A stretch of DNA of 64,000 nucleotides, taken from Paenibacillus cookii (GTDB lineage Bacteria > Bacillota > Bacilli > Paenibacillales > Paenibacillaceae). A model generated the notes under the pieces. That model saw only the letters and a list, made by a program, of their open reading frames with translations, did no database searches and had not been told where the DNA came from. Where the stretch lies: assembly GCF_018333375.1 (NCBI RefSeq), contig NZ_BORW01000032.1, forward strand, positions 1-64,000. Direction: 5' to 3'. Made by a program: the position numbers and the translations under genes. Position 1 is the stretch's first letter; each line of letters starts with the position of its first letter. Shown piece by piece: positions 55,039 to 64,000 of this stretch.

Positions 55039-56115
55039 TTAAATTTGTCTGTCAATGAACACTTGCTCCTGCAACCGCTTCAAACCTTCCTTGATGTTGC
55101 GGGCTCTGACTTCGCCAATTCCATCCACTTCATCCAATTCCTCGATGGTTGCCATCATGATATGCGGAAGCCGGCCGAAACGCTCGACCAAATTATGGAT
55201 GATGACGTTCGGCAGCCGCGGAATTTTGTTCAGGATGCGGTATCCGCGCGGAGCGATCGATTCCTCCGAATTCGCCGCCGAGATCGGATAGCCGAGAAGC
55301 CGCATGACGTAATGGATATCCAGCAGTTCATCGTCGGTAGCCCGCTTCAGTCCGGATATCATCTCGCGGATTTTGTCGTCGTTGTCTTCGCGGGCGTAAT
55401 CCTTGTACAGAAGCCATGCTTCCTCTTCCATGTTGCTGACGAGCTCTTCCATCTGCATGCTGATCAGCCGGCCTTCGTTGCCCAGCTCATTGATATAGCG
55501 CTTGATCTCCATTTTGATGCGCAGCACCATTTCGACCCGCTGAATGACATTGACGACCTCCGGTACCGTCACCAGCTCTTCGAATTCCGATGCCGAGAGG
55601 TTGGTAAGCGACTGGTTCAGCACCGCCCGGTATTTTTCCAGCGTTTGCAGCGCCTGGTTCGCCTTCGTCAGAATAACGCCGATTTCCTTCAGCGCATATC
55701 GAAGCGTGCCTTGATATAAAGTGATAATGTTGCGGCGTTGCGAAATCGACACGACCAGCTTTCCGGTCTGCTTGGCGACGCGCTCCGCGGTACGGTGGCG
55801 GATGCCCGTTTCGGTCGAGGAAATGGAGGAATCCGGAATCAGCTGGGTGTTGGCGTACAGAATCCGCTTCAGGTCCTCGCTCAAAATGATCGCTCCGTCC
55901 ATCTTGGCAAGCTCGTATAGGTAGTTCGGCGAAAAATCGCAGTTGATCGAAAAACCGCCGTCGACCACCTCCATCACTTCCGGACTGTAGCCGACGACAA
56001 GCAGCCCGCCGGTTTTGGCTCGCAGCACGTTTTCCAGGCCGTCCCGAAACGGGGTGCCTGGTGCAACCAGCTTGAGCAGGTCATTCATTTTATCCAATTG
56101 GCTCGGTTCCTTCAT
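55039..56115 (-). CDS. disA: DNA integrity scanning diadenylate cyclase DisA
   Basis: 358 residues: DAC domain with DGA (73-75) and RHR (106-108), a helical spine and a C-terminal helix-hairpin-helix DNA-binding part ([16 protein letters not shown]). It scans DNA and makes c-di-AMP; damage stops synthesis and delays sporulation. Follows radA directly, as in Bacillus, where RadA inhibits DisA. Confidence 0.97.
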   Translation of the reverse strand: MKEPSQLDKMNDLLKLVAPGTPFRDGLENVLRAKTGGLLVVGYSPEVMEVVDGGFSINCDFSPNYLYELAKMDGAIILSEDLKRILYANTQLIPDSSISSTETGIRHRTAERVAKQTGKLVVSISQRRNIITLYQGTLRYALKEIGVILTKANQALQTLEKYRAVLNQSLTNLSASEFEELVTVPEVVNVIQRVEMVLRIKMEIKRYINELGNEGRLISMQMEELVSNMEEEAWLLYKDYAREDNDDKIREMISGLKRATDDELLDIHYVMRLLGYPISAANSEESIAPRGYRILNKIPRLPNVIIHNLVERFGRLPHIMMATIEELDEVDGIGEVRARNIKEGLKRLQEQVFIDRQI

Positions 56116-56127
56116 CTCTTATGCCCC

Positions 56128-57495
56128 CTAATCTAACGCGACCGCTAGCGCATCTGCCACGGTATTGATGCCAATGATTTCGATTCCTTTGGGGTGCTTC
56201 CACCCCTTCAAGCTTTTTTCCGGCATGATGATCCGTTTGAAGCCGAGCTTCTCGGCTTCCCTTACCCGCTGCTCGGCTCGCGAGACCGCCCGGACTTCGC
56301 CGGTCAAGCCTACTTCGCCGAACATCACGTCATACGGTTTTGTCGGAATATCTCGAAAGCTGGAGGCGATGCTGACAGCAATCGCCAAATCGACCGCCGG
56401 TTCATCCAGCTTCACGCCTCCGGCTACATTCAAATAGGCGTCCTGGTTCTGGAGGAACATGCCCATCCGTTTCTCCAGCACGGCGATAATGAGCCCCATC
56501 CGGTGATGGTCGACGCCCGTGCACATCCGCCGCGGCGACGGAAAGTGCGTGGCGGATACAAGCGCCTGGAGCTCGACCAAAACCGGCCGGGTTCCTTCCA
56601 TGCTGGCCACCACCGTCGAGCCTGCCACCCCAAGCGGACGTTCGGACAGAAACAGTTCGGACGGATTCTCCACTTCCACCAGTCCGGATTCGTTCATTTC
56701 GAAAATGCCGATCTCGTTCGTGGACCCGAAGCGGTTTTTCACCGCGCGCAGCAAACGGTACGTATGATGCCGTTCACCTTCAAAATAGAGCACGCAGTCC
56801 ACCATATGTTCAAGCAGTCGCGGACCCGCGATGGCTCCTTCCTTCGTAACATGCCCGACAAGAACGGTTGCAATGCCCATGCCTTTCGCTACGCGCATGA
56901 ACCGGGCCGTGCACTCCCTGACCTGGGCCACGCTGCCCGGAGCGCTCGTCACTTCCGGAATGTATACGGTCTGGATGGAGTCGATCACGAGAAACTGCGG
57001 TTGAATGCTGTTGATCGCTTCCTCGATCAGATCCATGTTCGTTTCGCAAAGCACGTACAGCTCCGGAGACAAGGCTCCGAGCCGGTCGGCGCGAAGTTTG
57101 GTCTGGCGTACCGATTCCTCCCCGGAGATATACAGGACGCGCAGGCCCGACACGGTCAACGCATGCGAGGTTTGCAGCAGCAGCGTCGACTTCCCGATCC
57201 CCGGATCGCCGCCGACCAAAATGAGCGACCCCGGCACGATCCCTCCGCCGAGCACGCGGTTCAGCTCGCCGATGCCGGTATGCACGCGCGCTTCATTGCT
57301 GCTTTCTATATTTATGATCGAAAGCGCCTTTTCTTTACTATGAAAGAGCGGAGAATTCATCCCCTGCGTTTTAATGACGCTTTCGGTTTCTTCGATCATG
57401 GTATTCCAAGCTTGACAACCCGGACATTTGCCATACCATTTGGCAGCCTCATAGCCGCATTCTGTGCAATAAAATTTCGTTTTCGTTTTAGCCAT
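56128..57495 (-). CDS. radA: DNA repair protein RadA (Sms)
   Basis: 455 residues: C4 zinc finger (C10, C13, C24, C27), RecA-like ATPase with GGDPGIGKS (95-103) and KNRFG (253-257), and a Lon-like C-terminal domain. It drives branch migration in recombination. The ATG at 57495 follows AAGGAGAG. Twelve bases before disA, so a shared unit. Confidence 0.97.
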   Translation of the reverse strand: MAKTKTKFYCTECGYEAAKWYGKCPGCQAWNTMIEETESVIKTQGMNSPLFHSKEKALSIINIESSNEARVHTGIGELNRVLGGGIVPGSLILVGGDPGIGKSTLLLQTSHALTVSGLRVLYISGEESVRQTKLRADRLGALSPELYVLCETNMDLIEEAINSIQPQFLVIDSIQTVYIPEVTSAPGSVAQVRECTARFMRVAKGMGIATVLVGHVTKEGAIAGPRLLEHMVDCVLYFEGERHHTYRLLRAVKNRFGSTNEIGIFEMNESGLVEVENPSELFLSERPLGVAGSTVVASMEGTRPVLVELQALVSATHFPSPRRMCTGVDHHRMGLIIAVLEKRMGMFLQNQDAYLNVAGGVKLDEPAVDLAIAVSIASSFRDIPTKPYDVMFGEVGLTGEVRAVSRAEQRVREAEKLGFKRIIMPEKSLKGWKHPKGIEIIGINTVADALAVALD

Positions 57496-57670
57496 GATCT
57501 CTCCTTAGAGGTAATGGATTTTGTCTAAATTTGTCGATCACTCAGAAAATTGGCATTATTATAATTTTACCATTTATTAAGTTTTATCGTAAAGTATTTG
57601 AAAAAAGTTTACATAAAGAATAGAAAAACGGTTTTATGGCTTGCATCGTTCCATCCGTATCCCGTCACGC

Positions 57671-57720
57671 AAAAAAAGGACTGGCCCGCCGCTAAACCAG
57701 CAGCAGCGGGTCAATCCTTT
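57671..57720 (-). terminator. terminator of the ctsR operon
   Basis: Minus strand: AAAGGATTGACCCGC ... GCGGGCCAGTCCTTT followed by TTTTTTT, 26 bp behind the clpC stop. The remaining gap to radA (57496-57670) is AT-rich, with a TATAAT at 57558-57563 that may be a radA promoter. Confidence 0.9.
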
Positions 57721-57745
57721 TCATTAAACTAAGCTGTAGCTTTCA

Positions 57746-60196
57746 TTACGCTTCGGACGTTGCGGATACGTTATCCGCCTTTTTTACCGTCAACTCGCCG
57801 TTTTCCTCATCGATTACCAGCGAGTCGCCTTTGGCCACCTTGCCGGTCAGAAGCTCTTCGGACAAACGGTCCTCGATATGCTTCTGAATCGCGCGGCGCA
57901 GCGGACGGGCACCGAAAGCAGGGTCGTAGCCTTCCTTCGCCAGGAACGCTTTGGCCTTGTCTGTCAGCGTAAAGTCCACGTCGTATTCGCGCAGCCGTTT
58001 GCGGAGCTCTTCGGCCATCAGCGAGACGATTTCGGCGATGTGCTTCTCTTCCAGCGAGTGGAAGACGATGATTTCGTCGATCCGGTTCAGGAACTCCGGA
58101 CGGAAGCTTTTCTTCAGCTCGCCCATGACTTTGTCTTTCATGTTGTTGTAGTCGGCGCCGGCATCGTTGACCGCCGTAAAGCCGAGCGTGGAGTTCCGTT
58201 TGATCGCTTCCGCCCCGACGTTGGACGTCAGAATGATCAGCGTGTTGCGGAAATCGACCACGCGGCCTTTGGAGTCGGTCAAGCGTCCGTCTTCAAGCAC
58301 CTGCAGCAGGATGTTGAATACTTCCGGATGCGCCTTTTCGATTTCGTCGAGGAGCACGACGGAATACGGTTTGCGGCGAACCTTCTCGGTCAGCTGGCCG
58401 CCTTCCTCGTAACCGACGTATCCCGGAGGCGCTCCGACCAGTCTCGACGTGGAGTGTTTCTCCATGTATTCGGACATGTCGATGCGGATGACCGCATTTT
58501 CGTCGCCGAACATCGCTTCCGCAAGGGCGCGTGCCAGCTCGGTTTTACCTACGCCGGTAGGACCGAGGAAAATAAACGAACCGATCGGACGTTTCGGATC
58601 CTTCAGGCCGGCGCGGGAGCGGCGAACGGCGCGGCTGACGGCTTTGACCGCCTCTTCCTGGCCGATGACGCGTTCATGGAGAATGTTCTCCATGTTCAGC
58701 AGGCGTTCGGTTTCTTCTTCCTTCAGCTTGCGTACCGGAATTCCGGTCCAGCTGGATACCACTTGCGCGATATCCTCCGGCGTTACCTCGGAATCGGTGC
58801 GGCCTTGTTTTTCTTTCCATTGGTTTTTGGTGATTTCAAGCTCTTCGCGGATTTTTTGCTCGGTATCGCGAAGCGCCGCCGCTTTTTCGAATTCCTGGCT
58901 TTGCACCGCCGAATCCTTTTCCTTGCGGATGTCTTCGAGACGGCTTTCCAGCTCTTTCAGGTTTGGCGGGATCGTGTACGTGTGAAGCCTTACTTTCGAA
59001 CCCGCCTCGTCGATCAGGTCGATCGCTTTATCCGGCAGGAACCGGTCGGAAATGTAGCGGTCGGACAGCTTCACGGCTTCCACGATCGCTTCATCCGTAA
59101 TTTTCACGCGGTGATGGGCTTCGTAACGGTCGCGCAGGCCGAACAGGATTTGGATCGCTTCTTCCGGGGAAGGCTGATCCACCGTAATCGGCTGGAAGCG
59201 GCGTTCCAAGGCGGCATCTTTTTCGATGTATTTCCGGTATTCGTCGAGCGTCGTGGCGCCGATGCATTGCAGCTCGCCGCGGGCCAGCGACGGCTTCAGA
59301 ATGTTCGAGGCGTCGATTGCGCCTTCCGCTCCGCCTGCGCCGATCAGCGTATGCAGCTCGTCGATGAACAGGATGATATTGCCGGCTTGGCGGATTTCAT
59401 CCATGATTTTTTTCAGGCGGTCTTCGAATTCGCCGCGGTATTTGGTGCCGGCCACGACCGAACCCATATCGAGGGTCATGACGCGTTTGTCGCGCAGCGT
59501 TTCCGGAATTTCGTTGTTGATGATTTTTTGGGCGAGTCCTTCCGCGATCGCGGTTTTACCTACCCCGGGCTCGCCGATCAGTACCGGGTTGTTTTTGGTA
59601 CGGCGGCTGAGCACTTGAATGACGCGCTCGATTTCGTTGCTCCGTCCGATGACCGGATCCAGGTTGCCCTCTTTGGCAATGGCCGTCAGATCACGGGCCA
59701 GAGAATCCAGCGTCGGCGTGCTGACGTTGGCCTGGGAGCCGTGGTGGCTGGATACGGCCTCGCTGCTGCCAAGCAGCTGCAGCACTTGCTGGCGCGCTTT
59801 GTTCAGGCTGATGCCCAAATTGTTCAATACGCGGGCCGCAACGCCTTCCCCTTCGCGGATCAGTCCGAGCAGGATATGCTCCGTACCCACGTAGGTATGT
59901 CCCAGCTTGCGGGCTTCGTCCATGGACAGCTCGATGACTTTTTTGGCGCGCGGAGTGTAGGCGATATTGGTCGGCTGCTCCTGACCTCTGCCGATGAGCG
60001 TTTCCACTTCATCCTGGATTTTTTCGAGTCCGAGTCCTAGCCCGATCAATGCCTTCGCGGCAATGCCGTCACCTTCGCGAATCAGCCCAAGCAAAATATG
60101 CTCCGTACCGATGTTGTTGTGTCCTAAACGGACGGCTTCCTCCTGAGCGAGTGCCAGCACTTTCTGAGCGCGTTCCGTAAATCTTCCGAACATCAT
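57746..60196 (-). CDS. clpC: AAA+ unfoldase ClpC of the Clp protease
   Basis: 816 residues: duplicated Clp N domain (about 1-145), first AAA+ module with Walker A GEPGVGKT (208-215), a UVR/M domain for adaptors (about 415-475), second AAA+ with GPTGVGKT (near 550). It unfolds substrates for ClpP, including those marked with phospho-arginine by McsB. MMFGRF start as in Bacillus, GGAGGTG seven bases before. Last gene of ctsR-mcsA-mcsB-clpC. Confidence 0.98.
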   Translation of the reverse strand: MMFGRFTERAQKVLALAQEEAVRLGHNNIGTEHILLGLIREGDGIAAKALIGLGLGLEKIQDEVETLIGRGQEQPTNIAYTPRAKKVIELSMDEARKLGHTYVGTEHILLGLIREGEGVAARVLNNLGISLNKARQQVLQLLGSSEAVSSHHGSQANVSTPTLDSLARDLTAIAKEGNLDPVIGRSNEIERVIQVLSRRTKNNPVLIGEPGVGKTAIAEGLAQKIINNEIPETLRDKRVMTLDMGSVVAGTKYRGEFEDRLKKIMDEIRQAGNIILFIDELHTLIGAGGAEGAIDASNILKPSLARGELQCIGATTLDEYRKYIEKDAALERRFQPITVDQPSPEEAIQILFGLRDRYEAHHRVKITDEAIVEAVKLSDRYISDRFLPDKAIDLIDEAGSKVRLHTYTIPPNLKELESRLEDIRKEKDSAVQSQEFEKAAALRDTEQKIREELEITKNQWKEKQGRTDSEVTPEDIAQVVSSWTGIPVRKLKEEETERLLNMENILHERVIGQEEAVKAVSRAVRRSRAGLKDPKRPIGSFIFLGPTGVGKTELARALAEAMFGDENAVIRIDMSEYMEKHSTSRLVGAPPGYVGYEEGGQLTEKVRRKPYSVVLLDEIEKAHPEVFNILLQVLEDGRLTDSKGRVVDFRNTLIILTSNVGAEAIKRNSTLGFTAVNDAGADYNNMKDKVMGELKKSFRPEFLNRIDEIIVFHSLEEKHIAEIVSLMAEELRKRLREYDVDFTLTDKAKAFLAKEGYDPAFGARPLRRAIQKHIEDRLSEELLTGKVAKGDSLVIDEENGELTVKKADNVSATSEA

Positions 60197-60292
60197 TCTC
60201 CTGCACCTCCATGAGTTTGAAATATGATTTCAAGAATTTTTGCATTCTCGTTTCCATCGAATTCTCGTTTGCTTTCAGTCTAAAACTTCGGC

Positions 60293-61354
60293 TCAGGCTT
60301 TCGCCAGAGTCTCGCGAATCAACCTTGCCCGGTAAATGTCGCGTTCCTCGCTGTTCATGTCGTGGCCGTATTTTTTTTGCAAAAAACCCGGCTGCGTCAT
60401 GACGTTCAGTTCGTTCATCACCGGAATGGAAGGTCCCTGCACGATCCCCAGGTCTATCCCCAGACGCACGTCCGATAACCGCTGCCCGGCCTCCTTGGAA
60501 TCCATGACCTCCGCATACGACAAAATGCCGTAAGACCGTTTGATCCGATCCGTAATGCGCAGTCGCGAATCGTTCATAAGGCGTGCCCGCGCGTTTTTTT
60601 CGTGTTCGATGATCTGCAATACGACGCTGTGCAGGTTATCGATGATTTCGTATTCGGTTTGCCCGAGCGTGATCTGGTTGGAGATTTGAAACAGGTTACC
60701 TATTGCTTCGCTGCCTTCCCCGTAAATTCCTCTTACGGTCAGGCCGACTTGCGAGACCGCGGACAAAATCCGGTTAATCTGCTGCGTCATCACAAGGGCC
60801 GGCAGATGCATCATCACCGATGCCCGGAGTCCTGTTCCCACATTGGTCGGACAGCTGGTCAGGTAACCGCGCTTATCGTCAAAAGCGTAATCCACCTCGG
60901 CTTCGAACAGGTCGTCGATGGCGGTCGCCTTTTCCCACGCTTCGCGGACCTGGAAGCCCGGGTACAGACATTGGATGCGAAGATGGTCCTCTTCGTTAAT
61001 CATAATGCTGACCGATTCGTCCTCGCTGATCATGACGGCTCCGTTTTGGGACTCGCCTGCGAGGCTGGGGCTGATCAAGTGCTTTTCGACCAGCACCCTT
61101 TTGTCGATCGGCTCGATTTCATCCAGCTTGACGGTATAAAACGTCCCTAAAGACTTAAGATTCGGAGTCTCCGCCACTTGGGCCAGACGATTGAGCACTT
61201 CCTCCGACTGCTGGCGCGTGGCCAAAAGGGGAAAAGGCATGTGCTGCAGGTTCCGTGCGATCCGTACCCGGCTGCTGATCACGATGTCGGAGTCGCTTGC
61301 CGTCCCCCGCATCCATTCGCTCAGCGCTTTCTCGGTAAACCGGAGATTGGGCAT
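60293..61354 (-). CDS. mcsB: protein arginine kinase McsB
   Basis: 353 residues of the phosphagen-kinase fold: SSRVRIARNL near residue 28, CPTNVGTGLRAS near 180 with the catalytic Cys, and the RIRT-like C-terminal segment. It phosphorylates Arg in CtsR and in damaged proteins. ATG at 61354 lies eight bases behind AAGGAGG; the GTG three bases before it is less likely. In the ctsR operon. Confidence 0.96.
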   Translation of the reverse strand: MPNLRFTEKALSEWMRGTASDSDIVISSRVRIARNLQHMPFPLLATRQQSEEVLNRLAQVAETPNLKSLGTFYTVKLDEIEPIDKRVLVEKHLISPSLAGESQNGAVMISEDESVSIMINEEDHLRIQCLYPGFQVREAWEKATAIDDLFEAEVDYAFDDKRGYLTSCPTNVGTGLRASVMMHLPALVMTQQINRILSAVSQVGLTVRGIYGEGSEAIGNLFQISNQITLGQTEYEIIDNLHSVVLQIIEHEKNARARLMNDSRLRITDRIKRSYGILSYAEVMDSKEAGQRLSDVRLGIDLGIVQGPSIPVMNELNVMTQPGFLQKKYGHDMNSEERDIYRARLIRETLAKA

Positions 61355-61380
61355 CACGCATTCCTCCTTAAGCGAATACT

Positions 61381-61905
61381 TTACTGTCCTGCCATTTCTT
61401 TTTCAAGCGTTCTGATTCGATCCCGAAGCTGGGCGGCTTCCTCGAATTCCTCCTGTTGGATCCGCCGCTGAAGCTCGAGCTTCAAATCGTCGATTTGACG
61501 TTTCAATTGAATCCGGCTGCCGCTTCTTTTCGGTACTTTACCGACGTGGACGGTGTTCCCGTGCACCCTTTTGAACAAAGGATCGAGGCGGTCGCCAAAA
61601 TATTTATAACAGGAGCTGCAGCCGAACCGGCCGATTTTGCTGAACTGGGTATACGTCATTCCGCATTCCTCGCACCGCAGGGATTGGGGGGTTTTGACGC
61701 TGCTGGCCATCCCTTTGCCCGCGGTTTCAAAATCGAGCAGCCCCGATAGCAAGCTGTGTATGGAGAACCCTCCCGAGGTGCCGGGAAGCATCTCTCCTCT
61801 TTCCCTTGCGCAAGTTTCGCAAATGTGAAATTCATTTTTTTCGCCGTTTACGATTTTGGTGAAATGCAGCGTCGCGGGTCTTTTACCGCATTCTTGGCAT
61901 AACAT
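61381..61905 (-). CDS. mcsA: McsA, activator of the McsB arginine kinase
   Basis: 174 residues with four CxxC zinc motifs (C3/C6, C29/C32, C78/C81 and C96/C99) and a C-terminal UVR motif (QQEEFEEAAQLRDRIR). McsA activates McsB. Complete; second gene of the operon. Confidence 0.96.
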   Translation of the reverse strand: MLCQECGKRPATLHFTKIVNGEKNEFHICETCARERGEMLPGTSGGFSIHSLLSGLLDFETAGKGMASSVKTPQSLRCEECGMTYTQFSKIGRFGCSSCYKYFGDRLDPLFKRVHGNTVHVGKVPKRSGSRIQLKRQIDDLKLELQRRIQQEEFEEAAQLRDRIRTLEKEMAGQ

Positions 61906-61933
61906 ATTGCTGTACCTCCTTTTCCCTGTAGAC

Positions 61934-62395
61934 TTATTTGCCTAACAAAGAAATCAGCATCGCCTTCATCATTCTTGCACGTAATTCATCCCTGTACGGA
62001 AGTTTGACCATCAAAGCCTCCCTGGAAACGGCCGCCCGCATCATGTTCGCTTCACGTTTGGTGAGAACCCGGGCCTCCTCCAGCTGGTAGATGAGCCCTT
62101 CCGCGACCGTCTGGTCGATGGTATCGCCAATCGTCTGATGCAGATGAGTATGAAGCGCCGAATATTGCGGAAGATCGATGCGCCGAATCCGGATGTATCC
62201 GCCGCCTCCGCGCTTGCTTTCCACGAGATAACCTTTTTCCAGCGTAAAACGGGTGCTTATGACATAATTGATTTGGGAAGGCACGCAAGAAAAATGGTCC
62301 GCCAAATCATTACGCTGTATTTCGATCAAACCGTTGGGACTCTCATGCAAAATACTCTTCAGATATTGTTCAATAACATCAGAGATATTACGCAT
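61934..62395 (-). CDS. ctsR: transcriptional repressor CtsR
   Basis: 153 residues: winged helix with NDLADHFSCVPSQINYVI and the glycine-rich wing RGGGGYIRI, which senses temperature; the C-terminal part is the dimer domain. It represses class III heat-shock genes, including its own operon, and a matching operator is seen at 62689-62705. GGAGGATG lies before the ATG at 62395. Confidence 0.97.
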   Translation of the reverse strand: MRNISDVIEQYLKSILHESPNGLIEIQRNDLADHFSCVPSQINYVISTRFTLEKGYLVESKRGGGGYIRIRRIDLPQYSALHTHLHQTIGDTIDQTVAEGLIYQLEEARVLTKREANMMRAAVSREALMVKLPYRDELRARMMKAMLISLLGK

Positions 62396-62688
62396 CGTTC
62401 ATCCTCCACTTGGTTCAGGATTTTGCTTCCGCCCGGTTCCGGACTTCGCGCAAAATCCGCGTATTGCTTGCAGAAAGCCAAGCCGAGTTACCCCATATTC
62501 GCGGCCGATGTTCCGGTATTTACTATGGACATTAACCAAAGAGCCGTCATGCGAACCGTAACCCTACAAGCCGCAACAGACGGCGGCAGGGTCTTCAGCA
62601 GCGCATGGTTAGTGTAACTTCAGACCATTCGGATCATACATAAACTGTAGGATTCCAACAGTATATGCATGTTTGATCAATAATTGAC
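62396..62688 (-). other. long 5' leader of the ctsR operon
   Basis: The region from the promoter to ctsR measures about 310 nt and shows no credible gene. It contains a GCCGC/GCGGC hairpin near 62570-62590 and other G/C-rich dyads. The open frames on the plus strand here have no ribosome-binding site. Confidence 0.5.
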
Positions 62689-62705
62689 TTTGACTTTCTT
62701 TGACT
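62689..62705 (-). promoter_or_regulatory. CtsR operator (heptad direct repeat)
   Basis: Minus strand AGTCAAA-gaa-AGTCAAA is a perfect tandem pair in the pattern RGTCAAA-NAN-RGTCAAA. It lies just downstream of the -10 box, so bound CtsR would block the start of transcription. Confidence 0.95.
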
Positions 62706-62707
62706 AT

Positions 62708-62735
62708 ATTATAACACATTCTCGCATTTTGCCAA
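62708..62735 (-). promoter_or_regulatory. sigma-A promoter of the ctsR operon
   Basis: TTGGCA (62730-62735), 16-bp spacer, perfect TATAAT (62708-62713) on the minus strand, directly in front of the CtsR box. Confidence 0.8.
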
Positions 62736-62925
62736 GGGGCGCCCGTAAAATTGCTCCGCAATCGGTATGTACGCCGTTTTGCCTTTCCCAGCATCTTTTA
62801 TCATTTTTGACCTTTTTGCTTTATTCCATCCCTATAAGCGTACAAGAATATCGCATTTAGTGAGAATTGCTTTAAAGACAGGCATCCGTCCCTTGTTTCC
62901 GTGCTTTTATGCCTCATTTCGCGAA

Positions 62926-62957
62926 TAAAAAACTCCCCTGCATTCATGCAGGAGAGT
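62926..62957 (-). terminator. terminator of the Eis-like gene
   Basis: Minus strand ACTCTCCTGCAT-ga-ATGCAGGGGAGT followed by TTTTTATT, 27 bp behind the stop codon of the acetyltransferase gene. Confidence 0.88.
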
Positions 62958-62983
62958 CGGGCATCCGGCGGCCCGGAAATGTT

Positions 62984-64000
62984 TTAGAAAAAGTCCAACA
63001 AAAAGGTTCGGCCAATGGGGATCACCCGTTCCAAGTATGCAACCGCTTCCGGCTCGCCCGCCAATCTTCCCATGTTCAACAACTCGCCGGGACGTTTGTA
63101 ACCGAGCATCATCGTCGTCAACGTCTGGATGTCCAAGCTTAGCTGTGCGCGTTCCGCCGGATCTGCGGCCGTTACGGCTGCTGTTCCCTCCGGAGACAAC
63201 GCGATTCTCCACTTTCCTTCGTTCCAAGGGGCGTAAGGGTCCTGAATCTGAACCGTCCATGCCTGCTCCTTTCCGTCGCTTTGGAAGGCATATGCCTCAA
63301 TGAAGCCGGGAACGTTTACGATCCGGGCCATCCCGAACGGAACGATTTCCTGCGTGATTCGCGGATCCGCCAGCATGTATGTCAAACCGTCATCCACCGG
63401 CATATGATCGAGCACCGTTTGCTTGATCATGGAATCGTGATTGCCGATAAACGTCCATAACGCCTGTCTGGCTTCTTCCGTCAGGTAAATAAACTCGTAC
63501 ACCTGCATTTCTTGCTTCTGGACTTTATATAAGAGGAAACCTTGCGGTTCGCCCGCTGAATCGTAATATACGGCCGTTTGGTCCTCTTCGTCGTTCAGGA
63601 TCGCATGCTTCCAGCGGTCTTCATCCCGAACCATCATGCCGTTGTAACGGCTGGCGTAAGCTTCATAGACACGGTTTAAAACCGAGATATCCGTCACGCC
63701 GCGGCGAACGGTACCCTCCGTAACTTGTTTGGCGGGCAGTTTTTCCGTAGAAATGACGTATTTTTTAAAATCGCTGAACATTTCCCAGCCGAATTTACGG
63801 TAAAACGCAAACGAAAACGGATGCAGCATAGAGATCAGCTTTCCGGATTCGTTCATCACTTGCAGCGAATGGGTAAGCAACTGCTTCACCAAGCCCTGTC
63901 TGCGGTATTCGGGCCATGTGGCCACGCCGGCCACCCCGGACATCGGCATTTTTTTGCCGTTGACGAAAATGTCCGCGTTGAGCAGACCCAGCTTGGCGCT
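62984..64000 (-). CDS. Eis-like GNAT N-acetyltransferase, 5' end missing
   Basis: The frame stays open to the right edge, so the N-terminus is cut off; 338 residues remain. The first visible part, with NADIFVNGKKMPMSGVAG and then YRRQGLVKQLL, is the acetyl-CoA-binding region of GNAT enzymes; the middle is a second GNAT-like domain and the C-terminal part (about 220-338) is the SCP2-like domain ending in the buried FF terminus. Eis of mycobacteria acetylates aminoglycosides, but most Bacillales relatives have unknown targets, so resistance should not be assumed. Confidence 0.88.
   Translation of the reverse strand, partial: SAKLGLLNADIFVNGKKMPMSGVAGVATWPEYRRQGLVKQLLTHSLQVMNESGKLISMLHPFSFAFYRKFGWEMFSDFKKYVISTEKLPAKQVTEGTVRRGVTDISVLNRVYEAYASRYNGMMVRDEDRWKHAILNDEEDQTAVYYDSAGEPQGFLLYKVQKQEMQVYEFIYLTEEARQALWTFIGNHDSMIKQTVLDHMPVDDGLTYMLADPRITQEIVPFGMARIVNVPGFIEAYAFQSDGKEQAWTVQIQDPYAPWNEGKWRIALSPEGTAAVTAADPAERAQLSLDIQTLTTMMLGYKRPGELLNMGRLAGEPEAVAYLERVIPIGRTFLLDFF

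Noticed and set aside
56194-57528. Open frame of 444 codons on the plus strand opposite radA
   Set aside because: Shadow of radA with no supporting site or domain.
57878-60040. Open frame of 720 codons on the plus strand opposite clpC
   Set aside because: Shadow of clpC; same reason as for rpoB and rpoC.
62609-62794. 61-codon open frame over the ctsR promoter
   Set aside because: It covers the promoter and the CtsR operator; no ribosome-binding site.
62984-64000. Eis-like enzyme as an aminoglycoside resistance gene
   Set aside because: The family is broad and the N-terminus is missing; nothing in the sequence shows the drug as substrate.

Overview
The window is chromosomal DNA from an endospore-forming Gram-positive bacterium of the order Bacillales, most probably Paenibacillus or a close relative. 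The evidence is the start of a Bacillales-type 16S rRNA, sporulation and germination genes (pdaB, kbaA, gerD, cwlD, sigH, disA, a CotF-like coat protein), Bacillus-type housekeeping gene order, and a T-box plus ribosomal-protein leaders typical of Firmicutes. The species cannot be fixed from the sequence alone. Nearly everything is on the minus strand, so the Bacillus order reads from right to left. No insertion sequence, prophage, CRISPR array or tRNA gene is visible.

Positions 1-9400 hold the 5' end of a 16S rRNA gene with its leader and promoter, then a sporulation/germination block (SpoIIM-like gene, pdaB, kbaA, gerD, salA, cwlD). This block is interrupted by a sulfate-assimilation pair (sat, cysH) and by three small genes (a CotF-like coat protein, a Gln-rich coiled-coil protein and a zinc-ribbon protein). 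Positions 9400-31980 are the large ribosomal block in reverse: rpsI-rplM-truA, rplQ-rpoA-rpsK-rpsM-rpmJ-infA-KOW protein-map-adk-secY, the spc and S10 gene clusters, then tuf-fusA-rpsG-rpsL and an L7Ae-like gene. Positions 32000-45200 carry rpoC-rpoB, a methyltransferase, rplL-rplJ, rplA-rplK, nusG-secE-rpmG and sigH. Positions 45200-52450 hold RNA-processing genes (rae1, rlmB, mrnC), the cysteine/glutamate tRNA-charging and cysteine genes (cysS, cysE behind a cysteine-type T-box, gltX) and the isoprenoid genes ispF-ispD. Positions 52450-62715 hold a PIN/TRAM membrane protein, a small unknown gene, pssA, disA, radA and the heat-shock operon ctsR-mcsA-mcsB-clpC with a CtsR operator. The right edge cuts an Eis-like acetyltransferase gene.

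The genes form the core of gene expression (RNA polymerase, both elongation factors, most ribosomal proteins, Sec translocase) with a layer of stress, sporulation and cysteine control. Regulation visible in the sequence includes sigma-A promoters with near-consensus boxes, L10, L13 and S10-type leader structures, a Cys T-box, a CtsR box and sporulation-type promoters in front of pdaB, gerD and cwlD. The window is dominated by well-known systems. The least explained parts are the three small genes at 8053-9327, the repeated hairpins in the rpmJ-infA gap, the stacked hairpins that replace the ECF transporter genes between truA and rplQ, the very polar GerD tail and the long leader of ctsR.
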